Translations under genes and position numbers: made by a program | Shown: positions 14,267-20,859 of the stretch, one piece after another | Layout: each line of letters opens with the position of its first letter | Position numbering within the stretch: the stretch's first letter is position 1 | Assembly (NCBI GenBank): GCA_900754255.1 | Contig: CAAECI010000076.1 | Location: 1-20,912 of the forward strand | Reading direction: 5' to 3' | Length of the DNA stretch: 20,912 bases | DNA from: an uncultured Succinivibrio sp. | Lineage (GTDB): Bacteria; Pseudomonadota; Gammaproteobacteria; Enterobacterales; Succinivibrionaceae | Notes under the pieces: generated by a model | The model's database searches: none | Told to the model about the DNA's origin: nothing | The model's input: the letters and a program-made list of their open reading frames with translations, nothing else

Positions 14267-16820
14267 TGACAAAATTGCCAAGCCTTTGGTAACGCAGGAT
14301 CAGGCAACGCCTGCGGCAGATCCCCATGTGGGGCAAGTCGTTTCACCCTCAAAGGACGGTGAGCACTCTCAAAAACTCTCGGCAGATGAAGTTATTGCAA
14401 AAGAAAAGTTGGAGGCTGAGGATGAGGAGGAGAGCGCAGAAAAAGATCTTGAGAAGAACAATGCACGCTATAAGCACATAGTTCTTGATCATTATCAGGA
14501 ACAGACGGCAAGACTAAAACGCTTCGCCCGTCGCTTTTTCCTTATTTTTTTGTTTTGTCTCCTAAGCAGCGCTTCGCTATTGAGTTTTTGTGCCTGGCAG
14601 ATACAGAATACAAGCCTTGAGGGCATAAAAAAGCATGTTGAGGATCAAGCCAAATCTACAGCTTTGCTTGAGGGGGAGATCTATGCGGAAATTCTTAAAT
14701 CGTTAAGATGGGCAGCCTTGGAGATACGCGATAACGACGATGAGCAAATTGCCAAGATAGTAAGGAAGATCTCCGATGTATACGGATCCTCAGGCGGCGT
14801 GATCAAGCCTTCAGGAGAGTTTGTGTACGGAGAAAAAATAGATCCGTCGGCATTTAAGGAAATCGCGGCGGCCTGTAACGGTGGCGAGGGGATCGATTTT
14901 TATGAAAACCAAGGCCTTTTTGCCGCCGTACCGGTGGTGATCGACGATACCGTACGCTACGTTCTTTACGTATTCATCGATAAAAAGACCATAGCCCATT
15001 TAAGCCCTGCGATCACGTATAAAGACATGGCGGTAAAGGTTGAAAATACCCACGGTATAACCGTTAGTACCTTAAATCTCGATCCCAAGGCCTCGGAAAT
15101 TCTGGAGGATCCGGCCGTTACGGAGGGCTTTAGGACTTTAAAACTCACACTGTCCGAGCATGCCGTGGCCGCAGCGGAGGTCGAAACGGAAGACGGCGAT
15201 GAGCTTATGATCTTCCAAAGCTTCATTCCTCAAACCCCCTTTATGCTCAAGGGCTGTGTATATAAGTCCGCCTTGGTGCCGGGCGTATCGAGATTATTTT
15301 GGCTTTTGCTTTTAAGCCTTGTATTAATTGAGATCCTGGGATTTAGATTTGCTTATATGCTTTTTAAGGCCTATCAGGTGTCGGATCAATCCCTAAACCG
15401 TCGTTACCAAGTAAGACTTTCGGCAGAGGTGCGTCGTCTTTCCATGGAAAGCGTGGTGCACCGTACCGAGCATCAGGTTCAGGAGCTGCTCGAGGTGCAA
15501 AATTCCATCGAGGAGCAAAAGGATCCGGGAGCTTTGCAAAAGCTTAAGCAAAAGCTTGGAGAAACTGCAGGCGGGCTGCAAAAGACCTTGCATTCGATTT
15601 TGGAGCTGACCGGTATTGAGCGCGGCGAATTCGAGCTTAACGAGCATGAATACGATTTGGGCAAAATGCTTATAAAGCAGGGGCTCATTGCCAGAAAGAA
15701 GGCTGTCCTGCGCGGTCTTGATTTTGTTTTCGAGGTGGATCCTGCGCTTCCGAAAATAGTCTACGGTGATGAGGAGCGCGTGGCGGAGATCATAAATCAT
15801 CTTTTGGATAACGCCGCCAAATATACTGCAGACGGGCAGGTCAAATTCAATGTCTCAGGCGATGTCAAAATGGAAAGCGAGAGTGTGATGCTGCGCGTAA
15901 GCGTAAGCGATACCGGCAAGGGGATCGATGAGAGCACGCGTCTGCGCATATTCCGCGAGCTGCCGCTACGTGAGCTTGATCCCTATAAGCGTTTGCAGGG
16001 CTTCGGCTTGTCCGTGTGCTATAACCTCCTTAAGATCATGGGCGGCTTTATCGACGTCCAGACCGTTTTAGGCAAGGGATCTACGCTTACGGCCTGCGTT
16101 CCCCAAAAGATCCGTTCCATGAGAACGGTAGGTCCTCTGGTATTGCCTCTTAAGAAGAAAAAGCCTGCCGTCGCCCAGAATGCCTCCGAGGCTCTTGGTG
16201 AGAGCAGGGCTCGTACTCAGGATCCTAAGGCGTCAGTCTCAAATGCTCACTTGCAACAGACAGCCTCGTCCTCAGCTTCAGTGCAAGGCAGAGCTCACGG
16301 GGAAAGTCAGTTCGTAACTCCCATGGACGTAAGACCCAAGCATGGTGCCGGGATCGACCTTGCATCAGAGGAGTATCAGGCGGCGCAAAGAGATAAGACA
16401 CAAAAAACCGAACATAAGGATCTTACCCGCGATGAGATCATGCGCGAGATCTTGGATCCTGACAAGGGCGTAAAGAATTTTAAGGATGACTTCGGTGCCT
16501 ATCAGCAAAGCTGTGCTCTCTTTTGCCGCACTGCCGATGAGCGCCGCGTCAAGCTTGACGAGGCCTATCGCTCCGGAGATTGGAGGTATTACGCCATGCT
16601 CACGGGATCGCTTAAAAACTCGGTAAGAGAGCTCGGCGGATCCAAGCTTTATCGTGTGGCCGCCGAGCTTGAATCGGCAGCACGTATTGTGGGATCGAAC
16701 CGCAGTGACTATCAAAAGCTCAAAACTCAGGCTCAGGCCTTCATCAGTGCCCGTCACAAAAAATGTCTTGAGTTTTATGATGAATTTGTCAAGACGATTC
16801 ACAGCTCCATAAATATCTGA
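14235..16820 (+). CDS. Histidine-kinase-like membrane sensor with degenerate H-box and pseudo-HPt domain
   Basis: The product has 861 residues from the ATG at 14235, with GGAG (14224-14227) seven bases upstream; an in-frame GTG at 14220 is less likely. Order: an acidic, probably disordered cytoplasmic N-tail (1-95), TM1 (about 101-122), an extracytoplasmic sensor region (about 123-350), TM2 (about 353-376), a coiled HisKA-like pair of helices (385-465), HATPase_c (about 485-623), a low-complexity linker (640-745) and a C-terminal HPt-like helical bundle (750-850). The ATPase keeps the N-box NHLLDNAAKYT (521-531), SDTGKGI (558-564), QGFGLSV and GKGSTL. In the H-box, spacing to IERG places H409, but the following E and P are missing. 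The HPt His is Gly (G791 in TGSLKN). No receiver domain is present. Two BMP-type receptors upstream suggest ligand sensing, as in LuxP-LuxQ or TorT-TorS. Confidence 0.8.
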   Translation: MADPKNPQQDNDKIAKPLVTQDQATPAADPHVGQVVSPSKDGEHSQKLSADEVIAKEKLEAEDEEESAEKDLEKNNARYKHIVLDHYQEQTARLKRFARRFFLIFLFCLLSSASLLSFCAWQIQNTSLEGIKKHVEDQAKSTALLEGEIYAEILKSLRWAALEIRDNDDEQIAKIVRKISDVYGSSGGVIKPSGEFVYGEKIDPSAFKEIAAACNGGEGIDFYENQGLFAAVPVVIDDTVRYVLYVFIDKKTIAHLSPAITYKDMAVKVENTHGITVSTLNLDPKASEILEDPAVTEGFRTLKLTLSEHAVAAAEVETEDGDELMIFQSFIPQTPFMLKGCVYKSALVPGVSRLFWLLLLSLVLIEILGFRFAYMLFKAYQVSDQSLNRRYQVRLSAEVRRLSMESVVHRTEHQVQELLEVQNSIEEQKDPGALQKLKQKLGETAGGLQKTLHSILELTGIERGEFELNEHEYDLGKMLIKQGLIARKKAVLRGLDFVFEVDPALPKIVYGDEERVAEIINHLLDNAAKYTADGQVKFNVSGDVKMESESVMLRVSVSDTGKGIDESTRLRIFRELPLRELDPYKRLQGFGLSVCYNLLKIMGGFIDVQTVLGKGSTLTACVPQKIRSMRTVGPLVLPLKKKKPAVAQNASEALGESRARTQDPKASVSNAHLQQTASSSASVQGRAHGESQFVTPMDVRPKHGAGIDLASEEYQAAQRDKTQKTEHKDLTRDEIMREILDPDKGVKNFKDDFGAYQQSCALFCRTADERRVKLDEAYRSGDWRYYAMLTGSLKNSVRELGGSKLYRVAAELESAARIVGSNRSDYQKLKTQAQAFISARHKKCLEFYDEFVKTIHSSINI

Positions 16821-16876
16821 GCCCGAGCATCTCTTTGCCGTGAGTGACGCAGAGAATGCTGCGATCAGCTAAATTT

Positions 16877-16885
16877 TGCTACAAT
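16877..16885 (+). promoter_or_regulatory. Extended -10 promoter of the YczE-like gene
   Basis: TTGC followed by TACAAT (16880-16885) makes a TGn-extended -10 with no clear -35, predicting a start near 16892. This would begin the message inside the hairpin at 16886-16903. Confidence 0.45.
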
Positions 16886-16903
16886 GCTCCCGTTTTCGGG
16901 AGC
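16886..16903 (+). promoter_or_regulatory. Perfect hairpin covering the ribosome site of the YczE-like gene
   Basis: gctcccg (16886-16892) and cgggagc (16897-16903) pair perfectly around a TTTT loop. The right arm contains GGGAG (16898-16902), the Shine-Dalgarno sequence eight bases before the ATG at 16911. Transcripts reading through from the kinase gene could fold and mask the site. Those started near 16892 could not. Confidence 0.5.
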
Positions 16904-16910
16904 TGTGTCC

Positions 16911-17579
16911 ATGTCACTTAAAGAACGTTATCTTATTTTCCTGATCGGAGTCATCATTCAGTCATCAGGGATCGCACTTATCACACGCAGTACCTTAGGA
17001 TCACCTCCCATATCCTCAGCTCCCTTTGTCGGCACTCTGCTTACCCACTTTACCTTGGGGGAGCTGACCTTTTTGTTTAATGTCTTGATGCTGATAGGTC
17101 AAATAGCACTGCTCAGACGGCGCTTTAAGCGCATTCAGATCCTGCAGCTTCCCATCACCTTCATCTTTGCCGCAGGTCTTGATCTTTTTATGCAGCTTTT
17201 TGCTTGGACTCTTTCTGATCATTATTTTGTAAATTTGGCGGTGCTTGCGGCAGGAGAGGTGATGCTCTCGGCAGGAGTAGCTCTGCAGGTGATTGCAAAT
17301 GTGTTGATGCTGCCCGGGGAGGGGATCGTATATGCCATCAGCGTGACCTTCAAACGGGATTTTGCGAAGGTCAAAACCTGTTTTGATTGCTCGGTGGTGG
17401 GAACGGCGATTTTTTTATCATTGTATTTCCTGCACTCGCTTGTGGGAGTTCGCGAGGGTACATTGGTGGCGGCTTTGCTTACCGGGATCATAGCTAAATT
17501 TTTAATTGCACACCTAAGCTTTTTTGATGAGGACGGCGGACTGGTATTTCGTTTTCCCTGGCAAAAGCGCCGAAGCTAA
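16911..17579 (+). CDS. YczE/YitT-type integral membrane protein
   Basis: The product has 222 residues from the ATG at 16911; an in-frame ATG at 16884 sits inside the promoter and is less likely. It has five to six membrane segments. Early signature: FLIGVIIQSSGIALITRSTLGSPPISSAPF. A further conserved segment reads AAGEVMLSAGVALQVIANVLMLPGEGIVYAIS, then KTCFDCSVVGTAIFLSLYF. This pattern is typical of YczE/YyaS-like predicted membrane proteins, whose substrate is unknown; no transport activity can be read from sequence. Its own extended -10 and a strong plus-strand terminator (17629-17657) make it a monocistronic unit, although read-through from the kinase gene 90 bases upstream is possible because only a weak hairpin lies there. 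Confidence 0.75.
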   Translation: MSLKERYLIFLIGVIIQSSGIALITRSTLGSPPISSAPFVGTLLTHFTLGELTFLFNVLMLIGQIALLRRRFKRIQILQLPITFIFAAGLDLFMQLFAWTLSDHYFVNLAVLAAGEVMLSAGVALQVIANVLMLPGEGIVYAISVTFKRDFAKVKTCFDCSVVGTAIFLSLYFLHSLVGVREGTLVAALLTGIIAKFLIAHLSFFDEDGGLVFRFPWQKRRS

Positions 17580-17604
17580 AAAAAGCGGATCCAAAGGATC
17601 CGCT
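17578..17604 (-). terminator. Intrinsic terminator of the TnpB-like gene
   Basis: On the minus strand, ggatcc-type arms (17584-17592 and 17596-17604, nine perfect pairs, three-base loop) are followed by seven T (the A-run 17578-17584). It lies 57 bases after the stop of the minus-strand gene. Confidence 0.8.
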
Positions 17605-17628
17605 AAAGGACGTGCATATGAATTTTAT

Positions 17629-17657
17629 AGCTCTTTTCTTAGAAAAAAGAGCTTTTT
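17629..17657 (+). terminator. Intrinsic terminator of the YczE-like gene
   Basis: agctctttt (17629-17637) pairs with aaaagagct (17645-17653) around seven bases and the stem runs into five T (17653-17657). The order of this and the facing minus-strand terminator is crossed: each transcript passes the other's hairpin before stopping. Confidence 0.75.
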
Positions 17658-17660
17658 AAA

Positions 17661-18107
17661 CTAAGCAGCATTTTCTCTGTCAATGTGAACGGTAATCTTT
17701 ACTCCGAGCTTGGCAGCGGTGTTTTTTAATATTTCTGCAAATTGATTAAATTTCCAATCGATGAGGCTGCAATCGTTGCGATCGCGCATGGACACATTGG
17801 CGGGTAACTCCACCTTTATTTCTTCATAGCGATGGCAAAGCGAGCGGGCGAGCTTTTGATGAAAGGAAAGGATCTGACGATCCTGACGATCAAGCAATGC
17901 CCCCAAATATAAGGCGTGCTTGCACCACTTACGAGAACCCGGCACCAAAGTACGGTTGTCATAGAGCGCAGCCTTGATCTTTTGGCGATTCCTTTGCACA
18001 AAGTCGGGGGTCTTTACCGAGCATTGCGGATCCTCGGCCTGTAAATAGGGATCAAGTCCGCATTTGAATTTCATGGAATTATGCTTGGCTACCTGATGTT
18101 TGTTCAT
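17661..18107 (-). CDS. Miniature TnpB/OrfB-like protein (RuvC-half, stand-alone)
   Basis: The product has 148 residues. The central and C-terminal part follows the IS605 OrfB/TnpB RuvC layout: FKCGLDPYL (D19 at the RuvC-I position), then GSRKWCKHALYLGALLDRQDRQILSFHQKLARSL, EEIKVELPANVSM (E100 at the RuvC-II position), SLIDWKFNQFAEILKNTAAKLGVKITVHIDRE. The D-E spacing of 81 residues is close to full-length TnpB. The zinc-finger and third catalytic Asp are absent, and nothing of the large N-terminal RNA/DNA-binding part is present. Yet the gene has its own GAGGA ribosome site seven bases before the ATG and a terminator, with no IS ends or decayed flanks seen. A domesticated or minimised derivative is inferred; a transposase remnant is the plain alternative. 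Confidence 0.55.
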   Translation of the reverse strand: MNKHQVAKHNSMKFKCGLDPYLQAEDPQCSVKTPDFVQRNRQKIKAALYDNRTLVPGSRKWCKHALYLGALLDRQDRQILSFHQKLARSLCHRYEEIKVELPANVSMRDRNDCSLIDWKFNQFAEILKNTAAKLGVKITVHIDRENAA

Positions 18108-18169
18108 GATTTATCCTCATAAGTTTTTAAACTGAACACAGGATAAGCCTTAGCAATTATGCATCCCCC

Positions 18170-18190
18170 AAAAAAATGGCGCTAAGCGCC
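18170..18190 (-). terminator. Intrinsic terminator of the metallophosphoesterase gene
   Basis: On the minus strand ggcgc and gcgcc (18186-18190 and 18178-18182) form a tight stem with a three-base loop and lead, one base later, into seven T. An outer cccca/tgggg pairing surrounds it. It separates this gene from the TnpB-like gene downstream. Confidence 0.75.
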
Positions 18191-18222
18191 GGATCTTGGG
18201 GATATATTTGATTTTGAAGAAA

Positions 18223-18873
18223 TTATTTTTTATCTGTGTCCGGCGTATCACTGTTGTTACGCAAAATGCTCAGAGACAGTTCGCCATGACGCATGGCGGA
18301 GGGAGGATTAAAGGAATTTTCAACCGGCAGCTCCTGATTATGCTGCCGTACCTTTTCTAGGATCTCGTCGATGGATACGGGATGGTAATTGTTCATATCC
18401 ACACCGACGTTGTAGGCATTGCGCAGATGCGAGGCTATGAAATTGTCATGCTGATTGTTATGCAGATGACCGTAGAGATGGATGAAACGATCCTCATAAT
18501 CTCCGCACCAGTACAAAAGGGGGTAGTGGCAAAGTATAAGTCTTTTGTCCCCGTGTATGCGTAGGGTCGACAGGGCATGCATGGATTCCAATACGTCGCG
18601 GAAATAATAGCGATGACGAGTGATCTCATGATCATGGTTGCCGAAGATGAGATGAATGTGACCGCACAACCTTTCAAAGAGTCCGTGGATGACATCCATG
18701 GGCTGGTGTAGGGCAAAGTCCCCTAAAACATAAATGTCGTCGGAGGGCTTAACGGTATCGTTCCAGTACTGAATGAGCATTTCATTCATTTCTTCAACCG
18801 ACGAGAAGGGACGGTTACAGTCTTTGATGCACTTGGCATGACAAAAATGCAGATCCGACGTGAAATAAAGCAT
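18223..18873 (-). CDS. Calcineurin-like metallophosphoesterase
   Basis: The product has 216 residues. All metal-binding motifs are in order: SDLHF (D7, H9), LGDFA (D52), GNHDH (N79, H80), LCHYP (H116) and YGHLH (H136, H138). This is a compact class of predicted cytoplasmic phosphoesterases found in bacteria and phages. A nucleotide or nucleic-acid substrate is possible but not shown. The C-terminal 40 residues are polar and probably flexible. GGGAGAG lies five bases before the ATG. A promoter (18910-18938) and a hairpin at the very 5' end of the predicted message are visible upstream. With its own terminator it is a single-gene unit beside the TnpB-like gene. Confidence 0.85.
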   Translation of the reverse strand: MLYFTSDLHFCHAKCIKDCNRPFSSVEEMNEMLIQYWNDTVKPSDDIYVLGDFALHQPMDVIHGLFERLCGHIHLIFGNHDHEITRHRYYFRDVLESMHALSTLRIHGDKRLILCHYPLLYWCGDYEDRFIHLYGHLHNNQHDNFIASHLRNAYNVGVDMNNYHPVSIDEILEKVRQHNQELPVENSFNPPSAMRHGELSLSILRNNSDTPDTDKK

Positions 18874-18886
18874 GCTCTCTCCCGAA

Positions 18887-18903
18887 GCCGTCTTTTTGAC
18901 GGC
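18887..18903 (-). promoter_or_regulatory. 5'-terminal stem-loop of the phosphoesterase mRNA
   Basis: gccgtc and gacggc (18887-18892, 18898-18903) pair perfectly around five bases. The predicted start near 18903 puts the hairpin at the extreme 5' end, just before the ribosome site, as in stabilising 5' stem-loops. Confidence 0.4.
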
Positions 18904-18909
18904 GCTGGT

Positions 18910-18938
18910 ATTATCGCATTTTCAAGGGCGAGATTAAA
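18910..18938 (-). promoter_or_regulatory. Candidate promoter of the phosphoesterase gene
   Basis: On the minus strand TTTAAT (18933-18938), a 17-base spacer and GATAAT (18910-18915) fit a sigma-70 promoter with a start close to 18903. Confidence 0.45.
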
Positions 18939-19352
18939 GTGAAAAGGGGAGGGCATACGGGGATAGGTTAAATCAGGGGCATAAATATAGGGGCAAAAAA
19001 AGTATATATACGGATTTGAAGTTAACTTGAAAGGATCCCATCCATACCGCGTTTTTTAAGCTTTATATAACTCTATATAAAATTAAGCAGAGCAGGGCAA
19101 GCGCTTAAAATAATTAATTTGTCTTAGATCCGAATGGCTAAGTTGAATAAATAAGTTTTCAAATATTATTATGAATGCAACAAAGGCCAAGGTAATAACT
19201 AGGCAATAATTAATAAAACAACAGATCGTAAGGGGGACCTGGTGCTTTTTTTATAAAATATGCAGAGCATTTTATAGGGCAAAAAAAATATTTTCGTTCA
19301 TATGTATACAACGGGGTATATTTCACTTAGAATGAAATTAATGAAACAAACA

Positions 19353-19367
19353 TATGAAACTTTCATA
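19353..19367. promoter_or_regulatory. Inverted repeat just before the zapC start
   Basis: tatgaaa (19353-19359) and tttcata (19361-19367) form a perfect 7+1+7 dyad that abuts AAGGA (19367-19371). The octamer ACTTTCAT within it recurs in the non-coding DNA after zapC. Operator or translational control is possible. Confidence 0.4.
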
Positions 19368-19384
19368 AGGATTTATCATCATCA

Positions 19385-19948
19385 ATGATCACCGCGGGGA
19401 ACGGCTGGAGCTGGAACTATAAGAACGAACGCTTGGGTATTTATCTTAGTACCGATGAAGGTCGTTCACAGTTCTTCTTCACTCATTACGGTACGGCCGA
19501 TCTCTACGATCCTCCCAAAAGCTCTGCGGCTTTTTGCTGTGAGGATGCAAGGCTTTTAGCCGCTTACGAGGAAGGACTTACACGAATAGGTCTCGATGAA
19601 AGCGGCAGTCTGGATCTGGGATTAAACGGTGTAGCCTGTGAAAGATTCGTAAGACCGGCCATACCTATGACCCGCCATTTTATGAGCTACGATCGCAGCT
19701 TTAATGCGGAAACGGGAACAGTAGTCACCGTTTATACGGTCAAGGGAAAAGCCGGAGATTGCTTGGTGCTTGAAGATCAGGATATAGACGGTTTATGTCG
19801 TCTTATGCTGTTAAATCCTGAGCTTATGCTCCCTACCGGCAGAGCTATAAAGCTCGGCGGCATGATCAGGGTGAATCCGCATATGATCTGTCCCTTCAGA
19901 GTTTATTCTGGATCAGGCATGGATGGTGATACTGCAAGGTATGCCTAA
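19385..19948 (+). CDS. zapC: Cell division protein ZapC
   Basis: The product has 187 residues, against 180 in E. coli ZapC. The family pattern is followed along the whole length: GWSWNYKNERLGIYLS near the start (W-W-Y..E..RL.LDL in E. coli), SSAAFCCEDARLLAAYEE (F..DDA..Y..FEE), LDLGLNGVACERFVRPAIPMTRHFMS (L.LNA..A.R.LKPQMPKSWHF), DCLVLEDQDIDGLCRLML, then the C-terminal LPTGRAIKLGGMIRVN (GRAMQLGDAIKI). ZapC binds FtsZ at the cytoplasmic Z-ring and promotes filament bundling. It is found in gammaproteobacteria, which helps place the organism. The only ribosome-like site, AAGGA, is 13 bases away, longer than ideal, and no other in-frame start exists before an upstream stop at 19355. The E. coli neighbour pyrD is not visible here. 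Confidence 0.75.
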   Translation: MITAGNGWSWNYKNERLGIYLSTDEGRSQFFFTHYGTADLYDPPKSSAAFCCEDARLLAAYEEGLTRIGLDESGSLDLGLNGVACERFVRPAIPMTRHFMSYDRSFNAETGTVVTVYTVKGKAGDCLVLEDQDIDGLCRLMLLNPELMLPTGRAIKLGGMIRVNPHMICPFRVYSGSGMDGDTARYA

Positions 19949-20078
19949 GATTTAAAGATGGTTTTGACATAAAGCCATTGAAACGGTTAAAGCCGTTTCA
20001 GAAACCTTTCAGGGATCTGGAAGGCTGTGTCATCCTAAGTTGCTGTAGTTCTTAACTATCAAGTTAAGAGTATTACCT

Positions 20079-20115
20079 CCCCCGACGGAAGCTCCATCCG
20101 CTGGGGATTTTTTTT
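20079..20115 (+). terminator. Intrinsic terminator downstream of zapC
   Basis: cccc (20080-20083) and gggg (20103-20106), then cgga/tccg (20086-20089, 20097-20100) with one mismatch, form a stem that leads into eight T (20108-20115). It lies 130 bases after the zapC stop. Two smaller hairpins, gaaacgg/ccgtttc (19980-19999) and cttaac/gttaag (20051-20068), precede it, so the 3' region is structured. Confidence 0.75.
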
Positions 20116-20696
20116 GTCCGTATTTCTAAGCTCGAACATTTCCCCTCGTAACTACGCAAGATCTATCTGCCGCCGTATAGCAGTCAATTAAATAAAAGTT
20201 TTGCCGGCTGCGAAGAATTGTCTAAGGCTGATTTTGGATCTGCAGGCGTTGTGAGGCATTAAAAGAAAAGGGAGACTGAATATAGAGAACGTTGCATAAA
20301 ACGCAAGATGACGAGCTAAATAAAGAGACTAGGATACTAACAATTATTATGAAGATAGGACAAATGAGCCGCATGCGATCTTAACAAAATTCCGGGATCA
20401 GAGCATTTGTAAAGAAGGTGGGAGCTAGAAACTTGTAAAGATGAAAGTTTGCTTGTGCTTAATGAAAGTTAAGAGGAGGGTAATCGTACAGCAACGATGT
20501 AAGAAGATGTAGTTATGAAGCAGAGCGGAACAATAAAAGTTTTTAAATTACAAATAGCTATAACTAGATATTTATTGTCTAAATAATTTTATAACTATAT
20601 GAAATATAAATAAATTATGTATAACTCATATAGATATGAAGTTGCAAGGTATAAATTGAGACAATCAGATATAAAATCTGTAAATTTCTATTTGAA

Positions 20697-20746
20697 TACA
20701 TAAAATTACATGCTTTCAATAAACTTTCATAATTACATAAAATTAC
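20697..20746. repeat. 13-bp direct repeats
   Basis: tacataaaattac occurs at 20697-20709 and again, identical, at 20734-20746, 37 bases apart in register. The AT-rich setting makes chance possible. Confidence 0.4.
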
Positions 20747-20827
20747 TTTTATAAAATTTCAGCGGGTATTACGGTTACTTTCATATTTGCTTGGCGATCA
20801 TTACATTTATTTAAATTTAAAAACAGA

Positions 20828-20859
20828 ATAATATTATTAGCATTAGCGCAATATTATTT
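20828..20859. repeat. AT-rich inverted repeat
   Basis: aataatatt (20828-20836) and aatattatt (20851-20859) are exact complements, and the right arm runs into a short T tract. It could be a weak plus-strand terminator or a binding site; no gene precedes it closely. Confidence 0.3.

Larger units (their letters stand above)
18874..19384. other. AT-rich divergent intergenic region
   Basis: This 511-base gap lies between the phosphoesterase (minus) and zapC (plus). It contains the phosphoesterase promoter, a near-perfect 10-bp tandem repeat (ctttatataa/ctctatataa, 19061-19080), an AT hairpin tataaaat/attttata (19252-19259 and 19269-19276) and several TATA-like boxes. TATATT (19317-19322) is the most likely zapC -10, without a good -35. 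No coding frame is supported. Confidence 0.5.

Noticed and set aside
16365..16802. 145-residue minus-strand open frame
   Set aside because: It is antisense to the HPt region of the kinase-like gene, which has clear domain motifs; no start signals.
19980..19999. Hairpin gaaacgg/ccgtttc as zapC terminator
   Set aside because: No T-run follows; the real terminator is at 20079-20115.
20441..20512. Short frame of 23 codons (MKVCLCLMKVK...)
   Set aside because: No ribosome site at a workable distance, and it is made of the repeated octamer; no supporting signal.
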